Assembly (NCBI GenBank): GCA_022009855.1
Contig: CP091727.1
Coordinates: forward strand, 1,178,001 to 1,242,000
Length of the DNA stretch: 64,000 bases
Direction of reading: 5' to 3'
Source: Lentisphaeria bacterium
GTDB lineage: Bacteria; Verrucomicrobiota; Lentisphaeria; Victivallales; Victivallaceae
The position numbers and the translations under genes are program-made. The notes below the pieces were generated by a model, which saw only the letters and a program-made list of their open reading frames with translations, did not search any database and was not told the DNA's origin. Positions within the stretch are counted from its first letter, which is position 1; every line of letters begins with the position of its first letter. This document shows positions 1 to 10,103 of the stretch, piece by piece.

Positions 1-160
1 CGAGTTTACTCGTGATGAGAGTCGGCAGAAACAATTCCGTGCCCGATTTCAATACCTGCTCTGCCGCGCGGAGAAATGCACTTTGCGTCAAGCATGGATC
101 GGAAAAATCCACACCCCCACAGCCATTCACCTGTAAATCTACCCAGCCGGGGTTACGCAT
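1..160 (-). CDS. nagA: N-acetylglucosamine-6-phosphate deacetylase, N-terminal part
   Basis: Cut by the window edge; only about the first 53 codons are visible. Translation from the ATG at 160 gives an N-terminus containing VDLQVNGCGGVDFSD, which matches the conserved D-x-H/Q-x-N-G-x-GGVDF start of the NagA amidohydrolase domain. NagA removes acetate from GlcNAc-6-P to make GlcN-6-P, the substrate of the neighbouring NagB. The start overlaps the 3' end of nagB by eight bases, which suggests translational coupling. The catalytic metal-binding residues lie outside the window. Confidence 0.8.
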   Translation of the reverse strand, partial: MRNPGWVDLQVNGCGGVDFSDPCLTQSAFLRAAEQVLKSGTELFLPTLITSKL

Positions 161-905
161 AATTTCCCTCCAGCAGTGATGCGGAATCGCGATCAAGAAA
201 CGTTATAACATCTGAGTGTGTGCGTAGAATTGAGGCCGGGCACAGATTTGAAATCTCCCCTTCGAGCGCATTGCGCACAGCTTCCGCCTTTCGAAAATCG
301 GGAACTGTGTTGATGATGGTTTTACTTTTGAGAATCTGTCGCACTCCCATTGAGATTGCGTGCAAGGGAACATCTTCGAATGTCTGGAACCATCCTTCCC
401 CGAGTTGCTGAAGGCGGCATTTCTCATCAAGGCTGATGACTTGATACGCTTTTTCCGTGTTGAAGTCGGCGGGAGGATCGTTAAAAGCGATATGACCGTT
501 TTCGCCGATACCGATGAATGCGACATCGATAGGATAGTTCGCTATGAGTTCTCCCAGCCGGGCACACTCTTTTTCCGGATCTTGGGCGCTTCCGTTGATC
601 GGGTAGAATGCTGCCGGCGGAACTGGGAGTTTTGAGATGAATCGTTCCCACAAATAGCGCCGGAATCCCGCCGGATGGCTGGCGAGAAGACCGATATACT
701 CGTCAAGGTGGAAGATTGATATTGCGTTCCAGTCAATTCCAGACTCTTTCAGCAATGAGGAGAGCATCTCAAACTGACTTTTCCCGGTAGCAAGAATTAT
801 ATTGGCGGTACCTTTCTGCTGAAGGGCCTGACGGATTTTTTCCGCTCCTGCGGCTGCGGCTGCAGTTCCGAGAGAAAGTTTATCTTTAAAAATTCTGATC
901 TGCAT
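153..905 (-). CDS. nagB: glucosamine-6-phosphate deaminase
   Basis: Intact gene of 250 residues, typical NagB length. It converts GlcN-6-P to fructose-6-P and ammonia in the cytoplasm. Visible family signatures are FHLDEYIGL near residue 65, carrying the catalytic Asp, and GIGENGHIAFNDPP near residue 132, the deaminase active-site loop. The ATG at 905 has AAGGAG a few bases upstream. It follows two Gfo/Idh oxidoreductase genes and precedes nagA on the same strand. The cluster therefore probably channels an amino-sugar derivative into glycolysis. Confidence 0.95.
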   Translation of the reverse strand: MQIRIFKDKLSLGTAAAAAGAEKIRQALQQKGTANIILATGKSQFEMLSSLLKESGIDWNAISIFHLDEYIGLLASHPAGFRRYLWERFISKLPVPPAAFYPINGSAQDPEKECARLGELIANYPIDVAFIGIGENGHIAFNDPPADFNTEKAYQVISLDEKCRLQQLGEGWFQTFEDVPLHAISMGVRQILKSKTIINTVPDFRKAEAVRNALEGEISNLCPASILRTHSDVITFLDRDSASLLEGNYA

Positions 906-921
906 TTCAATTCTCCTTGAT

Positions 922-1819
922 TTACAGATTGTTTAATGCAACCGGCATTCCGCCGGCCGCCCGGCTTCGGCTGGCTGCTTCGAGGAAAGCTATGATCTCC
1001 AGGCTTTCCGCCGGATCAATCTGCGGAATTCCATTGCGGAAAAAGTCCAGGATCGCAGACGCCATCGGGTATAGAGGCGGAATATCAGGATTCTGCATGG
1101 ATACAACATGGCCGGTCTGCGTAACGAGACGCACTCCGAAGTCATTGCATCCAATTGAATTCCCTGTGATCTGTCCAATTCTTCCATCGGCCCAGAACCC
1201 GATAACAAGTTCTATTGGTCCGCGAGAAATGGTTTGCACTTGCTCGCACCCTGTTCCGAGGTAACGATAAAGAAGTTCTGCTGTATGAATGCCGTACCAG
1301 AAGTAATCGCGGTAATCAGGAAGAAATGGAAGCGGACCGAAACCATCAACGGCAATTGGCTTGCCGGAAATCGTTAAATCGCCAACGCCAGCAGCGAACC
1401 GCATGCAGGATGCGGTCATGATGGGGAGCTGTTTTCTGCGTGCGAGTTCGAAGATTTGCTTTGCCTCATCGTAACTGCAGGCAAATGGTTTATCGATGAA
1501 GACGGGCTTCCCGAATTCCGCGAGAGCGCGAAATTGTTCGAGATGTTGCGTCCCATCCACACTTTCAATCAGGTAAGCATCAAGATTCTCAAGCGCGTTG
1601 AGAGAATCAACAAGTTCGACTCCGTATTTCCCCGAAGTTCCGCAGAAAATCCGGCAATACGGTCTCGACTTAAAGAAAAGCATCGCTGCCGCCGGGAAAC
1701 GCTTTTACGATTCGCGCTCCTGCCACAGGAAATGTGGCGGTTGGATTGTTGAAACATTCGGCCAATCCGATTACATGCGATGTGTCCAATCCAACCATTC
1801 CAATTTGCAGTCCGCTCAT
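922..1819 (-). CDS. Gfo/Idh/MocA-family oxidoreductase (two compensating frameshifts)
   Basis: NAD(P)-dependent sugar oxidoreductase family, about 298 residues when repaired. The N-terminus has a Rossmann-like segment (QIGMVGLDTSHVIG). A central FIDKPFA resembles the family E/D-K-P catalytic-lysine motif, and an alpha/beta substrate domain follows. The reading frame changes near 1677 (one T too few) and returns near 1632 (one G too many). The middle segment continues sensibly as SLSRDRIAGFSAELR, so the gene is probably intact in the cell. The start ATG at 1819 overlaps the stop of the upstream oxidoreductase as ATGA and has an AGAGGTGA ribosome-binding site. The substrate is unknown. Confidence 0.8.
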
Positions 1820-2903
1820 AGTTTCACCTCTGTTAAGTTATGACGTAGCAATGGATTCTGCCGATGTGCTTCTTCCATAATGCCGATCTGCCGCCGTACC
1901 TGTGCGAGCGTGATTTCGCGAGTTCCTCCGTTCCGGAGAACATCATACAGCTCAGAATAAAAAGCTCCACTCATGATCTGAAAATTTTTTGCTCCTGATG
2001 GTGTTTCGGAGAAGTGCCAGCATTCTTCCTGCCATTCCAGATTTTCAGAACAGTACTGTCGATCGTAACTCCATGGTTCCCATGGTTTATGTTTCGGAGC
2101 CCGGGACGAATCGAAATATTTCCACTGTAATTTGTCGAGGCCGCCACTGAGTCCACCCAGGGTCCCCTGAATATTGTACTGGTCTCCCTGTGGCCAGGCG
2201 AGAAAGCTGCTGATTTGAATTTCAATGGTGGGATGTCCGGCGCCGTACAATGTCAATGCACAGAAATTCTCCGCATCTCCTCCTAGATCGTAATGACGTG
2301 AAGCCATGCGGCAAAATACCTGCGGTTCCGCCTCGCCGAAAAGCACTACGGCCTGATCGACAGGGTGAGGTCCCGTGTTCCACAGATTCCCGCCGCATTC
2401 ACTTTGCCGGGTCTGCCAGTCCCAGCGGCGTGCAAAACTGCTCCAGTTCATGCGGATGCAAATGATTTCCCCAGTACGCCGGAGGAAATGACGTCGCGTA
2501 TTTTTCGGAAAAATGGGTAATAGCGGGCGTTCTGGAATGGGAAAAATTCCCGGCCGGACGACTTTGCTGCTGCAACAATCTGATCAAACTCCGCAACTGT
2601 TGTTGCCGCTGGTTTTTCTGATACGACGTGGCAGCCGGACGCGAGTCCTGCAAGCGACGCTTCGACGTGGAACCTGCTTGGCGTCGCATTCACAAAGAGG
2701 TCAAATCCGCCTGCAGCCAACATCTTATCATAGCTCTCGTAAGCTCGGCAACCAAACCGCTTCACGGCATCTCTACAGCGTTCCGGCAACTGGTCGGCAA
2801 CTGCCACCACCTGAAAACGTGGATCATCTTTCAGATACTCAGAATGGATTGCAAAACCACTGCGGCCGAGTCCGCCAATGCCGATGCGAATAGGTTCTTT
2901 CAT
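1816..2903 (-). CDS. Gfo/Idh/MocA-family oxidoreductase (one frameshift)
   Basis: About 362 residues when repaired. The N-terminal Rossmann fold shows GIGGLGRSGFA, and residues near 95 give VSEKPAA, with the catalytic Lys of the EKP motif. The C-terminal half has the family GPHPVDQAV segment. The frame breaks at a run of four C at 2469-2472 (four G on the coding strand). Adding one G joins ...SSGVLG to EIICIRMNW. It is coupled to the next oxidoreductase by an ATGA overlap. Two paralogous dehydrogenases before nagB could act in succession on a modified amino sugar, for example oxidising and re-reducing a ring carbon as GH4- or GH109-like routes do. This role is inferred from context. Confidence 0.8.
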
Positions 2904-2926
2904 ATTAGTCCTCTTGTTTATCTGTT

Positions 2927-3903
2927 TCAGGTATCTCCATCACGTCGCAGGGGGGCAATCAGTGCACCTGTTCCCATATCTTCCTTTCCATCAAGAATTC
3001 GTTCGAGTTTTGCAAGAGCTTCCCGGAACAACCGGGGTTGCTCCTGGATGAAACTGGTAACTTTCACGCCCCATACATCGCAGTCAAATTCATTATCGAA
3101 ATCACTGTAAAAAGCTCCTTCCGCCAGCGGACATTGCGTTCTGCCGCGAACCTCATGAATGCTCCTGTCTGCGCCAGGCAATCTGCGACGACGAGTACGG
3201 GTTTCCCCTGGGTAAGTTCAAGCCGTTCACGAAGCACGGCCAGGCGTCCCTCAAATGTCGCCGGCATATGAAGCAGATCGTAAAAACAACCGGCTTCACG
3301 GCACGCATCCGCAAATCCATCGAACCGATAGTCAACTGGAAGAGAACGGATATCATTATGAAGAAAGAAGATGCGACACCCCGGCAATTGTGCAATCCGT
3401 TCCTTTGTAATCGCATAGTACGCGCCGCGATGATCAGTCGAGACATAAGAGAAGCCGGGGTGAACACGATTGACCAGTACCTGCGGCAGTTGATCTCCTA
3501 CGCTGTCTATGATGGAGAAAAGTTCCTTTTCCGGCCGCATCCACAACAGGCCGTCAAATTCGAACAGCCGTCTCCAAGCCGATTTTTCTCTTAATTCCGA
3601 TGTTGCAACCGGAGCAAGGTCAAAAGGACTGTCCACCCATTCCTCCGTGTCAATGGAACCAATTACCGCGATGCGTCGTCGCGTTTCGCCTGTTCCGCAG
3701 ACAAATGTTCCAGAACCGTGTTTTCCGACCAGAATCCGTTTCCGTATCAATTCCTGGATTGCGCGATCCAGAGTTGCACGCGCCACTCCGAACTCTCTGG
3801 CCAGTTCTTGGCGGGAGGGAAGCGCCAAATCCGCCGGATAAACTCCATTCCTCACTCTCTGCGCTAGCTCACGCGCTATTCCGCGAAATGGCTGTTGATG
3901 CAT
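2927..3903 (-). CDS. GntR-family regulator with a LacI-type sugar-binding domain (one frameshift)
   Basis: About 325 residues when repaired. Residues 1-75 are a GntR winged helix with ALPSRQELAREFGVARATLDRAI and GSGTFV (the longer stretch is positions 24-46). The remainder is a periplasmic-binding-protein-like effector domain, the AraR/LacI-like architecture. A frameshift near 3129 (one C missing) separates most of the protein from its last 70 residues, which contain WGVKVTSF. It is the first gene of the amino-sugar cluster and probably its local regulator. About 110 AT-rich bases (3904-4015) lie upstream and presumably hold the promoter and operator. Confidence 0.8.
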
Positions 3904-4015
3904 GCTGACCTCTATTAAACTATGTTTCTTGTATTAATAATAATTTACCTAGGTTACTTTTTCAAGTCAGGAAACCCGCAAAAAATAGATTTTTTTATAG
4001 GGCTGGACGCTGGAG

Positions 4016-5027
4016 TCATTCCCGCCCGGACCGGATCGCATGCGAATATTCCTCGGCCGGCACCCGCTGTGCCTCCACCCGGCTCCGCCGCTTCAGCTCC
4101 GCAAAACTCTCCCCTTCCCGGTGGCGGAGGTAACCCAGCTCGTAGAGCAGTTCATCCGACCGCCCGTTCAACAGCAGGCGGATGTCCCCTTCGAAACTCG
4201 GATTGATCTCCCGCAGCAGCGGCGCCAGACTGGTGGTGCAGTTCTCCGTGATGCTGTTGTAGAACTCCGGCTCGCGCTCCAGCTTGACTGCACGTTCCAG
4301 CAGCGAATCGAGCATCGTCCGCGCCTGTTCCGGCGTCGCGTTGGTGCGGTAGAGATAAAGCTCCTCCCCGCGGAAGTCGGTCCGGAGCCGGAAAAGGTCC
4401 TCCTCCAGCGCAAGCACCATCAGAATCTCATACTGCTTGTACAGCCCCGGCAGAAACCCCTGCTCCATCCCCTCCGGCAGCCGCGTCTCCATCGAGACCG
4501 CCAGATATCGCCCGTCCGGAAACCGAAGGAGAGCATCGTGTGGGCGATCGCCTCCAGCCCGTCCCAGTGGGAGACCGCGAGATCCACGCTCTCAAGTTGA
4601 TCGAGATCGTATTCGCCGCTGGTGTAGACACTGTCGAAATCCGTTTCGGTGCGGTAGCGGAAGTTGCGGATGTTCCCGATCTTCGCCCGCGCTCCGTCGA
4701 ACTCCACATGCGGAGCCCTCGCCCACGGCCGCTGCCACGTCACTCCGTCGAAGGCGCGTTCCGGCGTCCGCAGTGCGAAAAAGAGAATGGCCGCCAGCTC
4801 CAGCGCCGCCATCACCGCGAGAAGCGTTCCGCGGAACCATCCCGCCGCCGCCAGCCCCGGCAGCAGCAGAAAGAAGAGCAGCGAAGCGGCGAACTCCCAC
4901 CCTTCCGGCCACGGAAAGGTGTAGTACGCCGCCCCCAGCACCAGACGGCGGCGAGGACGCCCGCCGCCACGCAGAGCGGTCGGAGGAGGTGACGGCGGAA
5001 TCCGCGCAGGAGCGATTCAATCTGCAT
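4016..5027 (-). CDS. DUF4105 (Lnb-type) membrane protein (two frameshifts)
   Basis: About 336 residues when repaired. The N-terminus has two to three hydrophobic segments. Next comes a soluble domain with ENCTTS and DGRYLAVS, both typical of the DUF4105/Lnb N-terminal periplasmic domain, a probable cysteine-hydrolase fold. The Cys in the NSITENCTTS motif would be catalytic. Frameshifts lie near 4950 and 4521; the second is one T missing, changing FGFPDGRY to FGFRTG. The start ATG at 5027 overlaps the stop of the upstream lipoprotein gene, so the two are probably co-translated. The function is unknown beyond a likely envelope location. Confidence 0.7.
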
Positions 5028-6930
5028 GTTCTTGCGCCCCGCCGGTGATCTCATCGGGCAGTTCCGGCGTGGAGACCTTCAGGTCGGGATACTGCCGGAG
5101 GTGTTCGAGCAGGATCCGGCGAATCTCCCGGATCGCCAGCGGATTCTGCTGGGCGCTGTGATCCGATTTGACCACCAGTTCGCTCGCCGCCCCCTCCAGA
5201 TGGCTGCTGGAGTAGGGGACGATTCCGTCGCTTCCGCCCGGAATTCCCGCCTGCTTCCGGTTGCCGATCACCGAGTGATACGGGATCCCCGGATGGAACG
5301 GAATCGTTTCAAGCAGTTGAAGCGTCCGGTTGTTCGGATCGAGATTGTCGATGCCGGTCTGAATTTTCGAATTGTCCGGCTGCAGCCAGCCGTGGCGCAT
5401 CAGGTTGCCGATGACCCCTTCGCCCCGCTGGACCAGCGACTGCGGCAGTTCGACCAGCGAGGCACCGATCCGGCCGATGGCGCTGTTCGCCATCTCCGAA
5501 CCCCGGTGCGGAACCGCGATGAACACCACCCGCTGCACGAAAGGGAGCGCCTTGAAATCCATCATCCGGGTGACGAAGTCGCGCTGTTCCGCCGTGAGCG
5601 ACGCGAGCATCTCCCGGTAGTTGTCGCCGAGCAACGGTTCGACCAGCCGGTTCTCCGCGTTCATGATCAGCGTCTTGGAGAGAAGTCCGCCCATCGAGTG
5701 GCCAATCAGCACCATCCGGTTGAACATCTTCACCGGCCGCCCGGTCGCCTGGAGCCGGTCCGCCTCCGCCTGCAGATCTTCCCGCAGAAGCTGTGCCGAG
5801 TAGAGCACCGGGTTGCCGCTGGAGTAGGAGAAGCCCCAGAACTGATAGTGTTTTCGCAGATCCGGGTCGTTCTGCAACGTGTTGATCATCTGCATCCAGG
5901 TGCGCGCATTCGACATCAGCCCGTGAACCAGCACCACCGGAATCCGGTCGTCGCTGTAGGGCTCGAACATGTAAAGCCCCTGCATCCGCACCGTCTTGTC
6001 CGGATTGAGCATGTACTCCAGATAGCCGAACGGAAGCGGATCGTGCGCCATGTAGGCCAGCGGCGTGGAGAAATCCTGCTCCAGCGGAATCCGGTTCCGC
6101 CCGAGCTGCACCTCATCGCAGTTGCGGCTGTCGAAGAAGACGAGCTGCCCCGTGACCTCCCGGCGGTTCTCCTCCCCCGGCTTGAACTGCAGAACCAGCG
6201 TCGCCGGCAACGTCTGGTTGTCGGTGAACCGCACCTCGTCCAGGTGGGGTTTCACCCGGCAGATCAGCGGCGCGCCGAGGCCGAAGCGGCGGCTGACGTG
6301 GGTGAGGTTCTCCGGCCGGTAGTCGGCGCAGAGCAGAAAATCCGAATAGCTTTCCGGCGAAAGCGGCAGCCGGAATTCCGGGGCCTGAAAGGTCACCCGC
6401 TGGCCCCCCGCCGCCGTCAGCCGGTATCCCTTGTGGTGCAGCAAATTCCGCTGGCGAAGGAAGAGGAACACCTCCCCCGTCGCCGCGTTGTAGATCCGCA
6501 TGACCCCCACCCGCTCTTCGCTGTAGGGCTGTTCGCCCGGCCGGTCGAGCAGTTGCAGATAGGTGTGGCTGTAGAGCGCCGCCGCGAGATGGTAGCCGAC
6601 GGCCCGGTCTGGATCCGACGCGAAGCGCAACCCGAGGTTGAGCGCGACATCGGCCATCGCGGCGAGGTGTTCCGGCCGGGGTTCGTTCCGGAACAGTTTC
6701 TGCAGGTGCTGAAGCAACCCCTCCGGATTTTCCTCGTACTGCTCAGAAAGCAGCAGATTGGCCAGCAAATTGGCGGTATTCTGGTTCAAACCGTTCCCGG
6801 TGGAGACACTGCCGTAGCCGAGCCGGTCCCGGTTGCCGACGCGGGTGACGGAGATTTCGTGGCTGCAGCCGGCAGAAAACAGCAGTATGGCCGCGGCGAT
6901 CAGCAGGAGGTATCCGGCGGCGGGTTTCAT
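5017..6930 (-). CDS. alpha/beta-hydrolase lipoprotein
   Basis: Intact, about 637 residues. I chose the ATG at 6930, with GGAGG nearby, because it gives a clean signal peptide (YLLLIAAAILLFSAGC) with a lipobox whose Cys is followed by Ser, predicting outer-membrane sorting. The C-terminal half is an alpha/beta hydrolase. VVLVHGLMSNARTW is the oxyanion strand, and LIGHSMGGLLS carries the nucleophilic Ser in G-H-S-M-G. A late DHSAQ supplies a likely His. The substrate is probably lipid or ester. The start overlaps the permease stop as ATGA, and its own 3' end overlaps the DUF4105 gene, so the three form one operon. Confidence 0.8.
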   Translation of the reverse strand: MKPAAGYLLLIAAAILLFSAGCSHEISVTRVGNRDRLGYGSVSTGNGLNQNTANLLANLLLSEQYEENPEGLLQHLQKLFRNEPRPEHLAAMADVALNLGLRFASDPDRAVGYHLAAALYSHTYLQLLDRPGEQPYSEERVGVMRIYNAATGEVFLFLRQRNLLHHKGYRLTAAGGQRVTFQAPEFRLPLSPESYSDFLLCADYRPENLTHVSRRFGLGAPLICRVKPHLDEVRFTDNQTLPATLVLQFKPGEENRREVTGQLVFFDSRNCDEVQLGRNRIPLEQDFSTPLAYMAHDPLPFGYLEYMLNPDKTVRMQGLYMFEPYSDDRIPVVLVHGLMSNARTWMQMINTLQNDPDLRKHYQFWGFSYSSGNPVLYSAQLLREDLQAEADRLQATGRPVKMFNRMVLIGHSMGGLLSKTLIMNAENRLVEPLLGDNYREMLASLTAEQRDFVTRMMDFKALPFVQRVVFIAVPHRGSEMANSAIGRIGASLVELPQSLVQRGEGVIGNLMRHGWLQPDNSKIQTGIDNLDPNNRTLQLLETIPFHPGIPYHSVIGNRKQAGIPGGSDGIVPYSSSHLEGAASELVVKSDHSAQQNPLAIREIRRILLEHLRQYPDLKVSTPELPDEITGGAQEHAD

Positions 6931-8891
6931 TGTCCTGCCTCCTTCGCCGGCTGACGGACGCGGGTGTTGCCGAGGCAGTTGTAGATCTGCGGCACCAGAT
7001 ATTTGATCATCGACGACGCCGGGAGCGCGAGAATCATGCCGGGAATTCCGGCGAAAATCGCGCCGAGCAACACCACGATGATCGTCTCCAGCGTGGTCAA
7101 TCCGAGCGATTCCCCAATCACCGCTGGATACAGAATGAACTGTTCGATGATGCCGTTGTAAACCAGATAGAGAGCGATGATTCCGGCCAACTGCGCGCCG
7201 GAGACGTCGCCGCCGCCCACCGCCAGCGTCACCAGCACCGTCAGCGTCGCCGAGAGAATCGGGCCGATGTAGGGCAGCAGAATGCCGCACCCCGCCAGCA
7301 GGCCGAGCACCGGGAAGTAGGGAACTCCCAGCAGGTAGAATCCAGTGGTGTAAACGGTCGCATCCACCGTCATCAGCGTGAGATAGCCACGCACCGAGAT
7401 GCGGAGCCGGCCGATGACGCCGCTGATGATGCGCTGCGCCTCCGCCACCGTCTCCTCGCTGGCGCCGGGCAGCCAGCTGCCGTTGAAGACGGTGCGGACA
7501 AGGTATTCGCTCTGGCGTCGGTCACTGCCGCCGTCGCCGCAGAACTCCGCCAGTTTCGACAGGAAGAGCAGAAAGAAGAAGACCGTCATGAGCAGGTCGA
7601 CCAGAATCGCCACGATCATGCCGAGTACGCTGGCGGTGAAGGAGACCAGCCCGCCGGTGCGCCGCAGCAGAATGCCCGCCAGCTCCCGCTGGGCCGACTC
7701 ATCCTGCATGATCCGGCTGACCTGATCCAGCCCGAACTTCACCAGAGGGAGCTTTTCAAACCGCTCCCGCAAATGGTTGAGGTAGACCGACGCCTGGTCG
7801 AGCAGCCCCTGTGCGCTGGATTCGGCAAAGGGAGCTTTCGATGGGCTGCGGCTTCGAGGCGGAAGGTTCCATTCCGGCTGTTTCGGTGGCGACCGCCGCC
7901 GCTTCCTCGCCGACCGGTTCCGCAGAGGGCCCGGCCGGTTCCGTCGCTTTTTCTCCACGACGAGATTCTTCTCCGTCCAGTCGCGCACCGAACTGCTCAG
8001 GTTGTGCACGTAGTGGTTGGTCAGCGATGAGAAGAGAATGCCCAGCATCAGAATCACCAGCACGACGAGCACGCAGGTCAGGCCGACCGCCCGGTTGATG
8101 ATCCGGCGGTTCTCCCGGCGCTGAAGCTCTTCGGGCGCGGGATCCCCCGCCCGGCGGCGCAGTTTTCGCGACAGGCGGTTGAGCGGCGATAAGATCCAGT
8201 CCGCCAGGCCGAAGAGGTAGTGCCCGAGGCCCCGCTTCTCCCGCAGCCGCCGCTCGAAGTACTTCTCCACCGGCAGCATCACATAGGCGGCGATGAGTCC
8301 GAAGATGACCGACCGCAGCAGTGTCGCGGTGAGAATGAATACCGCGATGACGATCAACGCAACCAGAATTCCGGCCCCGGAACGGAGAATCCGCTGCCGC
8401 CGGAGATGTTCGGCGACAATTTCATCAGTGACCCGGTCGACGGCACCAGCGGAGAAGCCGGTCCGCCGGGCAATGTCGGCGATCAGCGGCTTGCTGCGCT
8501 CCAGGGAATCGGTCGAAACCGCGAGGACCAGAAACGCCCGCAGCACCCGTTCCAGCTCTTCCCGCGGCAGCAACTGCAGCGCCGCCGCCGCGTCTTCGGC
8601 GGAGATCGGCGGCAGGTTTTTCAGCTCGGCGACCAGTCGGTCCACTTCCAGCGGCGAATGCTCGTGCATCAGCAGCTGGCGAAGCGATTCCAGATCGCCC
8701 TCGGTCAACGGTCCGTCGCTCTCCAGAATCTGCTTGAACAATGCCAGCACGGCGTGACGCACCTCCCGGGCGGAGCCGCTGTCGCCGCCGTTGCGGAACA
8801 GCGCGGTCACCACCGTGAAGGTGTGGCGCATGGAGCGTTCCATCCGCTGGGAAAGCCGGAATGATCCGGTGAATCTGGAAAAGTCGAACAT
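6927..8891 (-). CDS. AI-2E-family (PF01594) membrane permease
   Basis: About 654 residues. A long cytoplasmic N-terminal region (first ~170 residues) precedes several membrane segments. The C-terminus has the family signature around YPAVIGESLGLTTLETIIV and GAIFAGIPGMILALP. AI-2E/UPF0118 proteins are exporters or antiporters of varied substrates, so autoinducer transport should not be assumed. I prefer the ATG at 8891 because GGGAGG sits about ten bases upstream; a TTG at 8900 is too close to it. An Arg-rich stretch around 7840-7958 is probably out of frame. The alternative frame reads as an Ala/Glu-rich linker, so a compensating frameshift pair is likely here. Confidence 0.8.
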   Translation of the reverse strand: MFDFSRFTGSFRLSQRMERSMRHTFTVVTALFRNGGDSGSAREVRHAVLALFKQILESDGPLTEGDLESLRQLLMHEHSPLEVDRLVAELKNLPPISAEDAAAALQLLPREELERVLRAFLVLAVSTDSLERSKPLIADIARRTGFSAGAVDRVTDEIVAEHLRRQRILRSGAGILVALIVIAVFILTATLLRSVIFGLIAAYVMLPVEKYFERRLREKRGLGHYLFGLADWILSPLNRLSRKLRRRAGDPAPEELQRRENRRIINRAVGLTCVLVVLVILMLGILFSSLTNHYVHNLSSSVRDWTEKNLVVEKKRRNRPGPLRNRSARKRRRSPPKQPEWNLPPRSRSPSKAPFAESSAQGLLDQASVYLNHLRERFEKLPLVKFGLDQVSRIMQDESAQRELAGILLRRTGGLVSFTASVLGMIVAILVDLLMTVFFFLLFLSKLAEFCGDGGSDRRQSEYLVRTVFNGSWLPGASEETVAEAQRIISGVIGRLRISVRGYLTLMTVDATVYTTGFYLLGVPYFPVLGLLAGCGILLPYIGPILSATLTVLVTLAVGGGDVSGAQLAGIIALYLVYNGIIEQFILYPAVIGESLGLTTLETIIVVLLGAIFAGIPGMILALPASSMIKYLVPQIYNCLGNTRVRQPAKEAGQ

Positions 8892-9030
8892 CCGCCGCAA
8901 TCCTCCCGGCCCCGCCCCCGCCGTGTCTCCCGTTTCGGACCGGGGGCCGTTTTATGGGTTTCTCCGCCCCGTCCGGAATGCGCCGCACTCCGGGCGGAGC
9001 CGTTTCTGCTGCTTCGTCCGCCGCGCCCGG

Positions 9031-10074
9031 TCAGCGGACGCGCACGTCACGGTGTCCCGGCACCACTTCGCCGACGATTCCGGCGGTGAAGCCGTTGTTG
9101 CGGGCGATGGCGAGCGCTTCGTCCGCCGCCTTCTGCGGCACGAACCAGACCATGCCGATGCCCATGTTGAAGACCCGGTAGGCCTCCACCGGATCGACGT
9201 GGCCCTTTTCCACCAGCACCTTGAAAATCGGCGGAATCGGCAGCACATCGGTGTCGAAGACCGCGGTCACATCGTTCGGCAGAATACGCGGCACATTGTC
9301 GTAGAGGCCGCCGCCGGTGATGTGGGCGATGCCGTCGAGCGGCAGGTTCTTCGCCTGCGCTTCCCGGATCGCCGGGTAGTAGCAGATGTGCGGCCGCAGC
9401 AGCGCTTCGCCGACCGTCTCGCCGAGCTCGTCCAGATAGGTGTGGACATTGTAGCTGCACTGCGAAAAGAGAATCTTCCGCGCCAGGCTGAACCCGTTGG
9501 TGTGCAGTCCGCTCGAACCGAACCCGATGGCGACGTGGCCCGGACGGATCTTCTCGCCGGTGATCAGCTTCGACTTCTCCACCACGCCGGTGATGACGCC
9601 GACCAGGTCGAAGTCGTTGCCGTACATGCCGGGCATCTCGGCGGTTTCGCCGCCGAGGATGGCGCAGTTGGCCGCCTTGCAGGCGTCGGCGATGCCGGTG
9701 AGCACCTCTTCGTAGAGCGGGCTGCGGAGCTTGCCGATGCCGATGTAATCCATGAAGTAGAGCGGTTCGGCCCCCTGCACGGCGATGTCGTCGATGCAGT
9801 GGTTGACGATGTCGTGACCGACGGTGTCATACTTCTCCATCATCATCGCGATCATCAGCTTGGTGCCGACGCCGTCGATGCTGGAGACCAGCACCGGTTC
9901 GCGGTATTTCGAAAGGTCGATCTGGAAGAGGCCGCCGAAGCCGCCGACCGGGGCGAGCATCTCCGGGCGGCGGGTCTGGGCGAACTTCCGTTTCACCTGT
10001 TCGAGAAGTTCGGTGGCCAGGTCGATGTCCACGCCCGCGGCCTTGTACAAATCACTCTTGACGTTTGCGCTCAT
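9031..10074 (-). CDS. purM: phosphoribosylformylglycinamidine cyclo-ligase (AIR synthase)
   Basis: Intact, 347 residues, the usual PurM length. It closes the imidazole ring of AIR using ATP in de novo purine synthesis. Visible signatures are SSIDGVGTKL near residue 64, GGETAEMPGMY near residue 140 and HITGGGLYDNVPR near residue 240. The start ATG at 10074 has AGAGGAA upstream. It lies downstream of uxaC on the same strand, with a palindrome in the gap. purB lies two genes upstream, so two purine genes flank an uronate gene. Confidence 0.96.
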   Translation of the reverse strand: MSANVKSDLYKAAGVDIDLATELLEQVKRKFAQTRRPEMLAPVGGFGGLFQIDLSKYREPVLVSSIDGVGTKLMIAMMMEKYDTVGHDIVNHCIDDIAVQGAEPLYFMDYIGIGKLRSPLYEEVLTGIADACKAANCAILGGETAEMPGMYGNDFDLVGVITGVVEKSKLITGEKIRPGHVAIGFGSSGLHTNGFSLARKILFSQCSYNVHTYLDELGETVGEALLRPHICYYPAIREAQAKNLPLDGIAHITGGGLYDNVPRILPNDVTAVFDTDVLPIPPIFKVLVEKGHVDPVEAYRVFNMGIGMVWFVPQKAADEALAIARNNGFTAGIVGEVVPGHRDVRVR

Positions 10075-10103
10075 GTCGTTCCTCTAAACTGTAGTGATGT
10101 TGC

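Noticed and set aside
922..3903. Calling the two oxidoreductases and the GntR regulator pseudogenes
   Set aside because: Each break is one base at a short run and the other frame continues the protein exactly. The same pattern affects essential genes across the window, so error is more likely than decay.
5026..6954. A 642-codon open frame on the plus strand
   Set aside because: It is antisense to the lipoprotein hydrolase, Arg/His/Val-rich, and typical of a high-GC shadow frame.
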